This document shows positions 36,236 to 47,589 of a DNA stretch of 64,000 nucleotides, piece after piece. The notes beneath the pieces were generated by a model, which saw only the letters and a list, made by a program, of their open reading frames with translations, did no database searches and was not told the origin of the DNA. Position numbers and translations under genes: made by a program. This DNA is from Cymodocea nodosa. Taxonomy: Eukaryota > Streptophyta > Magnoliopsida > Alismatales > Cymodoceaceae. The stretch is from assembly GCA_036874045.1 (NCBI GenBank), contig CM072340.1, positions 21,851,001 through 21,915,000 on the forward strand, given 5' to 3'. Every line of letters begins with the position of its first letter. The stretch's first letter is position 1.

Positions 36236-37912
36236 ACATAAACAAGTAGATAATATGTAGGAATGACAAGGAAATATTTATAAAAGAACTAAAACAAAGA
36301 AGCCATTAAGAGAAGTCAAGATAGACAAATATGTCATATTTCGAGTGTTCTTATAAGGTACAAGATTTTATCGACTACAAGTCTTACATACTTAGACAAT
36401 ATATCTAAGATAAAAAATTATGTTAAATACAAAAGTTGCATAGTAGAAAGTTTATCTAAGAATATTGTGATTCAATATAGTTAATTAGTAAATTCCCTTA
36501 ATGAATTTAAAGGATAGATATTAAAAATAAAAAAATAATAAAAAATAGAAAAAAATAGTAAATTTAAAAAGTCATCATCAAAAATTACCAGTAGTACCTA
36601 AGAGTCTAAGTAGTGGAGGAAGCATATCCAAAGATAAACTTCAAAAAATAAAATCGATGCCAAAATTGTTGAAAGCAATGAAGTGGACATCAAGACAAAA
36701 AACAAAACAAGGATATCTAGAATTATTGTACAAAATTAGTGGGAAAAAAAATCAAATTCAAAACTTAAGGTGATGCAAGGATCAAACAACTAAAAGAGCA
36801 TATATTATCATCAAATGCAAAAATAAGGTCGACAATAAAAATAAATGGAAGCAATATGAGTTGCCTACTTTAAGGTGGATATTGTGTCTTATAAAGTTTC
36901 ATTTGCATTTAACATTTTGAGAACAAAGCAAGGGCAATCCGTAAATATAATGGCTGTGGTGCATAAATGAGAAGTGAATGTATGAAAAACAACAAGGAAA
37001 TTTACAAAAGAACTCAACCAGAGAAGTTCATCAAAATAAATGTTTAGTACACACCGCAAGAGTTAAAGGACTTGCTAATACAATAAGCCAAGAGAAGTCA
37101 AGCCAGACAAATTTATCACGTTTTGAAGGTTTTCGAAGAATTAGACGTAAACAGAGATAACAAAGTTCCAAACCAAAGCAAAACAAAAATATATCAAATG
37201 CAAAAGCATCAATCAAAAATGAAGAAAAACATTATAAGTAATAGTGCGGAAATCAAAGAGGGAAAAAAAAGGATGGCCAGGCAGTATAAGAACTGAATCA
37301 AAGTCCGTAACAAAAAAATATCAGCTTTAACAAAAAAATTATGAAAGATTGAATCAACACTTTAGATCAAACATCAAGAACTTGAATTATGAAGCAGAAA
37401 TGCATCCATGCATCGAATTTTAAATCTCTGAGTAGAAGTTTAGAATTATAGCCACAATAATAGAAATAATGTTTGAATTTGCAGAATGTAAAGAATTTTG
37501 AGCCAGATAAGGTGAACGGAGGATCGAGTTAAAGCAAAAGAAAAAGAAACAATCGACTTCAAGAATATTGGCCAAATGAAGAAACAAAGACATGGCCACT
37601 ATAACGGGAAAATCAACATCAAGGACTCAAAGTTAAAAGAATCAGAGATTAATGGAACAAAAATTTAAAAAACAAAGAATACAAAAGTAGAAAGCAAACA
37701 CAAATTATCCAAATAGAGGAGCATCCCTAGAGGGCATATCCATTATATAATAAAATTCTTATCAAAAATGAAAAATGAAATGATCATAGGAAGACCAAGT
37801 AGAAATCGTAGCTATGCCCAGAAGTAAGGGAAGAAAAAAAAAAGAACTGACCAGAATGAAGGATGTCTCGTCAAGAACTCCGAGTGGCTACTCATGAGAT
37901 AAAAGAGAGAGA
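36236..37912 (-). repeat. Repeat Q, copy 2 (inverted)
   Basis: Inverted counterpart of 8961-10760. It ends at 37912, where the leader-like GAGAGAGACC meets the intron-like tail of block R (ATCATGAACCCAAAATCACA). In the other R copies that position continues differently, so this is a recombination junction. Confidence 0.85.
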
Positions 37913-37914
37913 CC

Positions 37915-39429
37915 AATAACCTTAAATTCAATCTATAAAATCATGAACCCAAAATCACAAACTATTATCCAAGCATAATCAAGATTGAAACGAACTTTAT
38001 GGACTGTGCGATGTTGATTCCAGATCAACCGCATATATATACGTATAAATACTGAAAGCTCAAATTCTCAGATGGTTCATTGCGAGCCGATTCAAATCAA
38101 AAGATTGGGCAGCGGATCTACAATCAATAAAAAATATGTTTCGCAAAATAAACCGTGGATCGAACGATGGATTGAAATCGAAGGTTTAATTTCATCTTAT
38201 TGCAATTGGGGGAAAAGGGATGCAAAAATTCAATAAGGAAGGGTGAATCTGAGCTATTTCAGATATCGATTGAAATCAAGAATCGTACTCTTTCTCGCAA
38301 GAAAAGAAACCTTCACTGAAATCAAGAATCGAACTCAAGCAATCAAGAATCGATTGCGCAAGAACTTTGAATCGAAGTGAATCTGGCATGAAGATACATT
38401 GACAACGAAAGAAAACAAAAGAAAGAAAGAAATAAACGCAGAACACACGAAACTGAGATGTAAGGATCGAGAATTCAGTTAATGTCGATCAAAATTCCTC
38501 CAAATTAAATAGTAGGCTCAATAGACAAAGATCTATGGATTAGGAGGAGATCAACGATGATTGACTCACAAAATTGCCGAATGACTGACCTAGAGAGATG
38601 CAGACGAAGAACAAACAGATAACGGAGCTCAGTTCCTACGTGTTCATCCATGAGGCCATGCTCGCACCGGAGGAGAAGTGATCGTCACGAACAGGCGAAA
38701 TCCATTGTGCGATCTCCAATTGCACAGCTCCCGCTCTAGAATCGTCGTTCCGTAGCCAGTTTCCACCCCGTCAGAAAAGGTAGAAAAGAAGGTGTAGAGT
38801 TGTGGAAAGATCCGAAAGGCCCATAATTTCTGTTTTCATCGGTATTTAAAGTTTCAGCAATTTTTCTTATTTTAATTTTTGTTATTTTTAATTCCATTTT
38901 GGTTGTTTATGTTTTTATTTTTTTATTTTTTATTTTTGTTTTATATGTTTTATTTTAAAAAAATACTATTTTATTATTCTTATGTTTTTAATTTCTATTT
39001 CCAAAAGCATAGATGGAATTTTATTTTTATTTATATTATATATTTTTGTTGTTATTACTTTTATTTTTTATTTTACTATTTATTGTTATTATTTTAAAGG
39101 AGACAAAAAAGGTAACATTGGAACATTTTAGAAAATTAGTATATTGACCAATGTGATTACAGAAGTAGTTATTTTATTATCTATTTATTTATTGTATTAT
39201 TATTTCTTATAAAAAACTTATTTACTGGTTAATAATGATAACCTTTACTAACCTTTACTTAATTCAAAGGCTCAAATGTAAAATGTCAATATTTACATAT
39301 CTATGTTTTCACGTCATTTGATCTTCATATATTACATAACTTTTGATACATTTATATCCATATGTACACTTAATATTCATATTTTCTTCTTAACTTCCGC
39401 TACAGTTGCATTCATATATACACTTACAT
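37915..39429 (-). repeat. Mosaic block R, copy 2, first part (gene-like segment)
   Basis: Inverted match to about 17560-18985 and direct match to 51395-52900. It contains the gene-like 5' segment (about 38865 down to 37920 on the minus strand), then AT-rich DNA and TTTACATATCTATGTTTTCACG. LINE A interrupts it after ATATATACACTTACAT. Confidence 0.88.
39414..39429 (+). repeat. Left target-site duplication of LINE A
   Basis: ATATATACACTTACAT immediately before the LINE 5' end, repeated at 45254-45269. Uninterrupted copies of the site occur in R copy 3 (about 52890) and in the R stub (about 54985). Confidence 0.85.
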
Positions 39430-39442
39430 AAACCCTAAACCC
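39430..39442 (+). promoter_or_regulatory. Telo-box-like start of LINE A
   Basis: AAACCCTAAACCC, nearly two plant telomere units, forms the first 13 bases of the element. Telo-box sequences are known cis-elements in plant promoters. The D fragment 5' end at 55350 lacks it, so it may be particular to this copy. Confidence 0.5.
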
Positions 39443-39536
39443 ATTCTTCACCTCTACTTTCTCTCTCTAAGCAGAGCTTCTCTCTCTAGGTGATTTTTGT
39501 TAAGAGAGTTGGAGTTCTTTTTTTTCTTGAGTTTTC

Positions 39537-41203
39537 ATGGCAGATGATCTGCCACCGGCTCTAGCAACCCTAGTGCTTGGCAGATGATCCGCCACCGGCT
39601 CTGAGGTCTTAGGAGATCCCCCTCCTTTTGTCAACCCTAGTGCTTGGCAAAAGGACTCACCTCGTCCTTCTTTTGCAGCAACTATCCATGAGCATTTTGT
39701 TCCTCCATCATTTCCAGAGATTCCAGTGAGAGATCCTATCTCGGTGGAAGGCCAACTCAGAATATCTTTCTCCAATGAAGAAATCTCAAATCTGGCAGCT
39801 CCATTTCAACACACGCTGGTCGGGAGATTTGTAGGACAACGGCCTGATCTCCACTCCATTCTTGAAGGTACCAAGGCTACCCTTAACATCTCGGAAGGAG
39901 TTTTCCCAGCAACTTTGGATAACCGGTATGTTCTTTTACGCTTTCAAAGTCATAAACATTTTTTACAAGCTCTAGTTAAGGATAACTAGAGCATTAAAGG
40001 GAGAAGAATGTCTGTTTTTCGTTGGTCTCCTTCCTTCTCACCTGGAATGGAAGCAATTTGGGCTCCTATTTGGGTTCACTTACCTCATCTACGTGCACAT
40101 CTTCATGCTCCGGGAGCCATAAAGTCCATCGCCAAACTCCTTGTAAATACCTCTGTGCTCATAAAGATGTATGCAATTTCACGAGACCTAGGTTGGCAGC
40201 GATATGCGTTGAGATGGATCTGTCGAAGCCTCTCCCACGCTCAATCACCATCGATAATGGAGGAGAGATCATAGTTTAAAAAATCTTATATCCATTCGAG
40301 CCAAAATTCTATATTCATTGTTGTAAAATTGGGCACATAGCTCAATAATGTAAAAAGAAAGCTGCTTCTGACAATGTTGAGCCATCGATAAGTTAGAAAA
40401 ATACGGATGAAAATCACAATGCGTGGAAGGTAGTTTAACGCAAAAAATCCACGGAGATCATAACTTCGCAACCAGTCAACTTCGACAAAAACGTATTAAA
40501 TCAGACAACTGATATCCCTCTGACTGAGAAAGATTTGCCGCAAAACGTCCCTGAGACTCTCTCTCCAAGTCGGGCAGCTATAGTACCTGCAATTGCTCCA
40601 GAGCTGGCCAAACACGCAACCGCTATTTGCAATGCTACAACATCGGGGAAGGAGGTAGAAAATCAGAAGAATTTTATGTCAGACATGCAAACGTTGCAAG
40701 CGGTGATTACTGACAACACGCTATTTCAGCGGTTGCGCTGGACCCCTCTGACACACGAATAGGCGTCCAACGCAAAGCAGACCCTGGTTCAACCGAGCAC
40801 TTCCACAGTTAAACTGAGTCTCGAGTTGTCAAACAGTAAACAATTTCTGAAAAACCCACCTGACAACACGCTATCAGTTCAGTCGCACCGGATTCAAACC
40901 GGTAACCAAACACTCGTAGTAAATACAAATCAGGTACAACCAGACACTTCTACGGTTAAATCGAGACATGAATCTTTTCAAAATCTTACTTTACAGATTT
41001 TAAAAAAAAAATTAAAAAATAAATGTATAGAATCAAATTTGGACGAAGAAGATTCTTGTCCAGAGAAGATTATGTCAAATTCCACATACGAGGAAGCAGA
41101 AACTCCAAGACAAAAAATCAACACGAATCGGCTATCCAAAAGACAAAGTACTCGACTAAGATAGAAAAAATTACAGCTCATCCACGACTCAGAATCCTCG
41201 TAG
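39537..41203 (+). pseudogene. LINE A ORF1 (DUF4283 / zinc-knuckle RNA-binding protein), decayed
   Basis: The N-terminal block DPPPFVNPSAWQK...FAATIHEHFVPPSFPEIPVRDP matches fragment D. It is followed by a DUF4283-like domain (LVGRFVGQRPDLHSI, ISEGVFPATLDNRYVLLRF, MSVFRWSPSFSPGMEAIWAPIWVHLPHL) and, in the neighbouring frame, CVEMDLSKPLP and a CCHC knuckle remnant (CCKIGHIAQ-stop-C, first Cys replaced by Tyr). The C-terminal half is a low-complexity Ser/Thr/Asn/Gln hinge ending in a basic tail (RLSKRQSTRLR). Stops occur at codon 17, at 39987-39989 (a Trp position, TAG) and at 41162-41164; a frameshift lies near 40.19 kb. In plant L1 elements ORF1 packages the RNA with ORF2. ORF2 starts 50 bases on, in the usual bicistronic order. 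Confidence 0.85.
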
Positions 41204-41253
41204 AGTGTCAGTCTTACATCCTTGTAAGATTGAAGCGGCCTAGCATTGATAAT

Positions 41254-44200
41254 ATGGATATATTATTTTAGAATTGTCGAGGGTTGGTAAATAAATCAAC
41301 CCAAAATTTCGTTAAAAATCTTATAGAGAAACATAAGTTACAAACTATATTCATCTAGGAACACTTTATGTCTGAAGATGATGCCCGAAAATTTGTAGAT
41401 AATATAAATTGGAATCATCACTATGGAAATTCAAAGATATGTGCCTTTTGGTATGATAATCTGGATATACAACATTGGGAGTCACACACGCAAGCCATCA
41501 CCTACAAGGTTTCAAAATCGTCTTATCAAGATCTTTTAGTTTCGGTGGTTTATGCTTCATGCAATCAGACTATCTATAGAAATCTCTGGGATTATTTAAC
41601 GGATCTGAATACAAGAACTGCACATGGCCCGTGGATGATTGGGGGAGATTTCAATGTTACTAGACATACAGATGAAGTTCAGAATATTATTCACATACAT
41701 TAGTCAGCAAGACAGGAGTTTAATGATTTCATAAATCAAAACCAACTCATAAAGCCCGCTAATTTTGGAGATTCGTTTTCCTGGTGCAACAATAGAATTG
41801 GCAATAACAGAAAATTAGCAAGGTTAGACCGCATTTTGTTGAATAATTCTCTATTTGAACAATTCAAAGATGAGATTATTTATGGAGAACGGATTTGCTT
41901 AGATCATGCTTATATCAGGATACAAAACAAAAACATCAGAGGTTGGGGCCAAGATCTTTCAAATTTAAAAATTTCTGGTTAACTTATAAAGATATAAATC
42001 ATATTGTCAGAAATGTTTGGAGCAGCGCAAAATTCCAGAATCCAATCACAAACTTCAGTGCTAAGCTCAAGATTCTAAAGAAAGCTCTCATTAGTTGGAA
42101 TAGAAATAAAGTGGGAAATATTTTTTCTGAGGAACAGAATATATTGAAACAAATTCATTCATTAGAGTAGAATTTTTAGAAAGAGCTTGAGACTTGCACG
42201 CTAGAGAAAAACTCTATGGTTATCAATCTCAAAGAAAAGCTTATAAAGAATACAGCTCGATAATCAAGTTTACTGAAACAAAGTTCTCACATTAATTGGT
42301 TGTCAGAAATGGACAGAAATACAAGATTCTTCCATCAACTTATCAAACGGAGAAACTCGAAGGATCATTTCAAAAGTTTGCATACAGGTAGTGAAGATGA
42401 AGATCAAATTAAAAAGAGAGGTAAAGACTACTTTTCAGAATTATTACATTCTCAACAAGTTACTGAGGATCAGAGTCTGTTTGATAATATACCGAGAATT
42501 TTAAATGAAAGTCACAATAAGTGCTTATGGGAAATTCCTACTATTGCTGAAATAAAAGAAGTCTTAGCCTCTCTCCCTAATAATAAAACACCCAGGCCAG
42601 ATGGTTTTACAGCAGAATTTTATATGAAATTCTGGGAGGTAATTGGTACAAATTTATGTGCTGCTTTATAGTACTTTTTCACAGGTGCAAGACTTAACAA
42701 TAAATGGAAAGCCACATTTATTGCTTTGATTCCCAAAAGAAAGCAACCAGGAAATTTTGCAAATTTTAGGCCTATCAGCTTATGTAATATCTCTTACAAG
42801 ATAATAGCCAAAATTATTGCCAACAGAATCTCCAAAGTGATTACACTTTTGATATCTCCCACTCAAGCAGCTTTCATCAAGGAGAGAAGTATTCATGATA
42901 ACATTTCCTTAGCACAAGAATTGATTCAATATATTGATCAAGGCCATCAGAGAGGTAATCTCATTGTCAAATTAGATATGGAAAAAGCTTTTGATAGAAT
43001 GAACTGGACATTTATTTTTCATACCCTTGAAGCTTTTGGTTGACTCCAAAATCATCAACATCATCTAAAACTGCATCTCTGACAACCCTACGTCAGTGCT
43101 ATTCAATGGAGCACCCTCACAATTTTTTTACCCTTCTAGAGGTCTTCGACAAGGGGATCCACTTTCACGTTTCCTCTTTATCATAACTGAAGAATTGCTG
43201 GGAAGAGCACTCCTCAAGCTCCAACAGGAATTAGATTATGTTCCTTATAAATGTCAAAGCAGACATTGGCGTATTTCTCACTTGCTCTTTGCAGATGATG
43301 CCCTTTTATTCCTAAATGGTAGGAAATCTATGCTTCAAAAAGTCATTGATATTCTCAAGAAATATGAAATGACTATAAGCCAAAAGATAAATTATGAAAA
43401 AAGTAACTTCTTTGTCTCAAAGAAAAGTCCAGCACATCGCATTGCATTCATAAAGGATACTCTTGGTTGCAAGCAAAGTGATTGGCCTTTCATTTACTTA
43501 GGTTGTCCTATCTTCAAAGGACAACCCAGGATAAAATATTTTCAATATCTGATTTACAAGATTCAAAATAAATGGCAGGCTGGAAGGCAAGATTTCTTAG
43601 TCAAGGAGGTAGACTAATGTTGATAAAGCATGTTCTGAATTCCATACATATACACACTCTAAGTGCCATTCCACTTCCATTGGGCATTATCAACAGAATC
43701 AATTCCATTTGTGCTAAATTTTTCTGGTCTGGAGACAATACCAAAAAGAATTTTCATTGACTTTCATGGAGAAAAATAGCTAGACCTATTATAGAGAATG
43801 GACTTGATATCAGAAATACGAGAGATTAGATTACCGCTTTCAGATTGAAGCAAATCAAAAAAATACTAGATAACTCAGGTATCTGGGCACAAGCCATAAA
43901 TGCTATCCACGGGTCGATGGATCAAATAGCAGAAGGACACAACAACAATATAAATAAAATGTTCAATAGCTGTTGGAGTAATTATAAACACTTATTTTAG
44001 GAATCTGGAACTTTATTCAGACATAAGTTCTCAATCAAAACTGCTTGGAACTTAGTGCGAGTTCACCACCATCAAGATAACAAGCTTCAAGGCATGTGGT
44101 CTACGCAGATTCCCACAAAAATTTCCGTTTTCCTGTGGAAATTAAATAGAAATATCATTCTAGTGGATGATATTCGAACTCAGGCTAGATATTATCTCCC

Positions 44201-44537
44201 TTCTATGTGCAGCTTCTACAGCAATTATTCAGAAACATCCCATCATATCTTTTACGATTGCAGGTTTGTCAAGGAGTTGGTAAATTGGCTCAACATTATC
44301 CTAAATATTGATGGGATTACCAACTGGAAAGAATGGAGCAGGCAAAAAAAATTTTCTCGAAAAAAATCCCCTCAATTGAATATTCTTAAATGTTTAATAG
44401 GAACTACATTATGGTGCATTTGGATCCATAGGTGTGATATTATTTTTCGCAACATTCAACCAAACATTTCTGCGGTAATCTGGAGGATATCTCATTTTAT
44501 TCAACTTTTTAAAGTATCGGAAGAAATTAGCAGATAG
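41254..44537 (+). pseudogene. LINE A ORF2 (endonuclease, reverse transcriptase, zf-RVT), decayed
   Basis: Starts MDILF with a stop replacing Trp in F-W-N-C-R-G. The AP-type endonuclease (41.25-41.96 kb) keeps EHFM, GGDFNV and LDH. Reverse transcriptase (about 42.55-43.6 kb) keeps FRPISLCNISYK, KLDMEKAFDRMNW (motif A), GLRQGDPLS (motif B) and LLFADDALLFLNG (motif C), so the catalytic aspartates are present. The C-terminal zf-RVT-like domain (about 44.08-44.3 kb, IPTKISVFLWKLN, SETSHHIFYDC) follows. There are about ten or more stops and several frame changes, for example after 41.70, 42.17, 42.67 and 43.04 kb. Many stops are TAG or TAA where LINE B or C has Gln or Trp, as expected from C-to-T changes at methylated sites. 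Confidence 0.9.
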
Positions 44538-44699
44538 CAGTTCACAGTTCTCGAAGATGAAAAATCAAAAATCGAGGAATACGACTCCACCGTGCCCGAG
44601 CAAGTCAGCAGTCCTCAAGTTTGATAGACGCATGTCAGACGCTAGCCATACAGCGGCCCCTCCGGCAGATGCACCTGACACATGTTAGAAGTTCCGGAC

Positions 44700-45110
44700 G
44701 AACAGATTTTTGCTAAAGACTAAACCGATTTTCCTAACCGGTCAAACCGATCCCAGGATCAGTTACACCGTCAATCCCAGAAAGTTGTGTTCCTCCGATC
44801 TAACCGGAATGTATTCGGTTAAACCGAAGTCTCTTCGGTCCAACCGATCTACAAGTACGGTTGTATTGAAAACAACCTTATACAATTCTTCTCGGTTAAA
44901 CCGCTATCCGACGGTTCAACTAGAGCTAGTTTGACCGGTCAGGGTCTTCGGTCAGACCGTTTCCTTTTTTCGGTCTTACCAATATTTAGGTTCGGTTTCA
45001 CCGAAAAGTCAACAACCTCTTCATTATCAGTTAGACCGTTTTGTATATCTGGCTAGACTGATTTTTTTATCGGTCAAACCGAAATAACTCTCGGTCAAAC
45101 CGATTTTCGA
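44700..45110 (+). repeat. CGGT-N3-ACCG cluster in the LINE A 3' UTR
   Basis: About 14 full or near matches in 410 bases, for example CGGTTAAACCG (44816), CGGTCCAACCG (44836), CGGTCAAACCG (45071 and 45092). Neighbouring centres are sometimes 20-21 nt apart but spacing is less regular than in the arrays. Confidence 0.9.
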
Positions 45111-45157
45111 GGCTTTTGCTTTTTGCATCTTTTGAGATTTGTATCTTTTATTTCAAA

Positions 45158-45178
45158 CCAAATTTTATTTGGTTTCTC
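45158..45178 (+). other. Terminal hairpin of LINE A RNA
   Basis: AAACCAAAT-TTT-ATTTGGTTT is a perfect 9-bp stem with a 3-base loop about 60 bases before the tail. LINE B keeps nearly the same hairpin and LINE C has a different sequence (ACTCAA...TTGAGT) in the equivalent place. Confidence 0.65.
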
Positions 45179-45228
45179 TCTCCCTTTTGCAGGACTATCC
45201 CCTGATGAATATTACAGGATAGATCTTT

Positions 45229-45253
<25 letters not shown>

Positions 45254-45263
<10 letters not shown>

Positions 45264-45269
45264 TTACAT
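45254..45269 (+). repeat. Right target-site duplication of LINE A
   Basis: ATATATACACTTACAT follows the (TA)n tail and then continues as the uninterrupted R sequence ATCTATATTTTTATATT. The tail's own TA repeats make the exact left limit of this copy ambiguous by a few bases. Confidence 0.85.
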
Positions 45270-46040
45270 ATCTATATTTTTATATTATTTAGTCACCTTA
45301 TATCACATAGATTGTTTTACACTTACATTTACATTCACATGTATACTTAGTTGTAGTCATTTAGTTATAGTCAAAACTTAAATTGATAGACGTACTAAAT
45401 GATGTAAAGATGGAGAAGCATATCTTACAGTCAAATGTGAAAATAAAGTTGACAATAAAAAGAAATGAAAGCAATATGAGGGTCCCATTTTAAGGTAGAA
45501 CAATTTTGTTTTACAAATCTTGATTCTCAACTAATGTTTTATGAACTAGTCAAGGTCAATCCAAATATATAGTGGTTGTGATAAAGCGAGGGTGAAGACT
45601 ACTAAATTTACACTACACTACTAAATTTTTAAGATAAAGTGAGGATCAAGACTTAAACTAACGAAAGGATCAAATACCTAAATATGGAAAAGATATGTTA
45701 TAGAAATTTGAAAATAAGGTCAACTGTAAAAAAAAGAAGTAATGTAAAAAAGAATCCATTAGTGTAAACACCCACATTTTTTAGCAGTATTTTAAAAATT
45801 TGTGAAAATCTTTTCTAATTTCTATTCAAAATATTTCTTTAATCGTACTCAATTCACCCTACAATCATACAAAAAGTTCCAAAAATTAAAATTTATTTTT
45901 GACGTAATAGTGATGTCATCACCATGTCACCTACCCGAACTATGTCGTTGCCTAATCATTTCCACATCACCTTTTTCCCCAATGCAACGATCTCTTTTCG
46001 TGGAATTATTGCAAAAACTACAAACTAAAGGTAGATGAAC
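45270..46040 (-). repeat. Mosaic block R, copy 2, second part
   Basis: Continues the block split by LINE A. It matches 52900-53680 directly and 17480-17102 inverted over the first 450 bases. The stretch from about 45.75 kb may already be the 3' end or flank of LINE E, since it is absent from copy 1. Confidence 0.85.
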
Positions 46041-47588
46041 ACCAAATTTTATCTTGATGCTGTGTAGAAGGAGTAACTGGTTCTGGAGCTTCTAGATAAA
46101 AATAGATATTTTTGTTGGGATTCTTTTGGACTAGGTGTTAATGAGTCTTTTGTAGCACAAATTATGATTTCTGATAGCCTACCAAGCTGCTTTGATGGAA
46201 AAATTTTGTAGGGTTAGAGGGCCATGACCACTGAGTAGTTGTTTATACTTGGACCAAACTTTGCCAAGATCTTTGCTGATCCTACAATCTTGATGTTGAT
46301 TTTCGAGATGATCCAAATTACCATAGATAGAGTTTATAGCTTCAACCCAAATTTCATCTTTAAGGATGAGTTTCTTTATTTGCTTCAATTTAAAAGCCAA
46401 GAGTTGATCATGAATATTCCTAATTTCCAGACCTCCTTTGGTGATTAGGAGAGATATTTTGTTCCAAGAAAGCCAATGATAACTCTTTTTGTCGTTAACT
46501 CTAGACTAGAAAAAATTCACACAAATAGAATTTATGGATACCAAATGGTAGCAAAGAGAATATGTATGGGTATAGAGTTTAATACATGACAAATGAGCGT
46601 GAGTCTACCTCCTTGGATGAGAAATTTAGCCTTCCAACCTACAACCTTGTTTTGAATTTTGGCTATAAGGTATTGAAAATACTTTTAATGTGACTAACCT
46701 TTAAAAATAAGGCATCCTAGATAAATGAAAGGCCAAGAGCCTTGTTTGTAGCCTAATATTTGTGTGATATATTGTTTTCAATGTGCTAGACTTTTTTTTG
46801 AGATTAGGAAATTGCTCTTAACATAGTTGATCTTTTGGCTAGTGAAGCTTTCACAGCTTTTCAATATGCTTATAGTTTTTTCGATCATGGATTTCCTACC
46901 ATTTAGGAAAAGAAGGGCATCATCTACATATAGAAAATGTGAGATTTTCCAATGTATGCTTTGGTATTTGAATAATATATAATCTGATTGCTCTTGTAGA
47001 TGAAGTACTCTACATAATAATTGTTCAATTAAAGTAAATAGGAACAAAGAGAGTGGATCTCCCTAATGTAATCCTTGAGTGGGGTAGAAGACTTTTGTTG
47101 GTGATCCCTCAAAAGTAGTAGAGGTGGGGATGTTTGAAATGCAATTTGTAATTAAATCAATGATTTTGGAATCAAATTTGAATGCCTTGAGAGTACAAAA
47201 TATAACTAACCATTCTATTCTATAAAAAGCTTTTCCCATGTCTAATTTGACAACAAGATTACCTCCCCTATGTCCTTTATCAATATGTTGAATTAACTCT
47301 TATGTGAGAGAAATATTATCAAAAATACTTTTACCTTTGACAAATGCACTTTGAGTCTTGGATATTAAATTGGATATAAATTCTTTGATCCATTTGACAA
47401 GGAGCTTCACAATGCATTTGTATGAAATGTTACAAAGACTAATAAGCCAGAATTCTACAAAATTTGAAGGTTCTTTCTTCTTGGGAATTAAGGTGATGTA
47501 AGTGGCTTTCCATTTATTATTTAATTTGGATCTTGCAAATTTTTTTTGAATGGCAGCACTTTGAGTCCTTGATAGGCTTGAATTCCAT
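46040..47588 (-). mobile_element. L1-type LINE fragment E in R copy 2
   Basis: Minus-strand ORF2 fragment from PISLCNISYK-like sequence (about 47.45 kb) through motif A (47.23 kb), GLRQGDP-like sequence (about 47.08 kb), a catalytic box changed to VDD (LYVDDALLFLNG, 46.92 kb) and the C-terminal region with IPTKISIF (46.1 kb). Numerous stops. The 5' end is truncated and joined to the CGGT array at 47588. The 3' edge is approximate. Confidence 0.85.
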
Positions 47589-47589
47589 C

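Larger units (their letters stand above)
39430..45253 (+). mobile_element. LINE A: full-length but decayed L1-type retrotransposon
   Basis: Structure: 5' UTR (39430-39536, starting AAACCCTAAACCC and rich in CTCTCT), ORF1 (39537-41203), a 50-base gap, ORF2 (41254-44537), 3' UTR (44538-45235) with many CGGT-N3-ACCG motifs and a terminal hairpin, then a (TA)n tail. It is flanked by a 16-bp target duplication, so both ends are genuine. In-frame stops and several frame changes in both ORFs make it non-functional. LINE B is a close relative in the same family. Confidence 0.93.

Noticed and set aside
38879-39097. Hydrophobic 72-codon frame resembling a membrane protein (also 52345-52614)
   Set aside because: Pure A/T low-complexity DNA of block R. 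Poly-Phe/Tyr/Leu frames arise by chance there and the copies differ in frame.
45232-45253. (TA)n run as an independent microsatellite
   Set aside because: It is positioned exactly between the LINE A 3' end and its target duplication, so it is better read as the element's tail merged with TA bases of the target.
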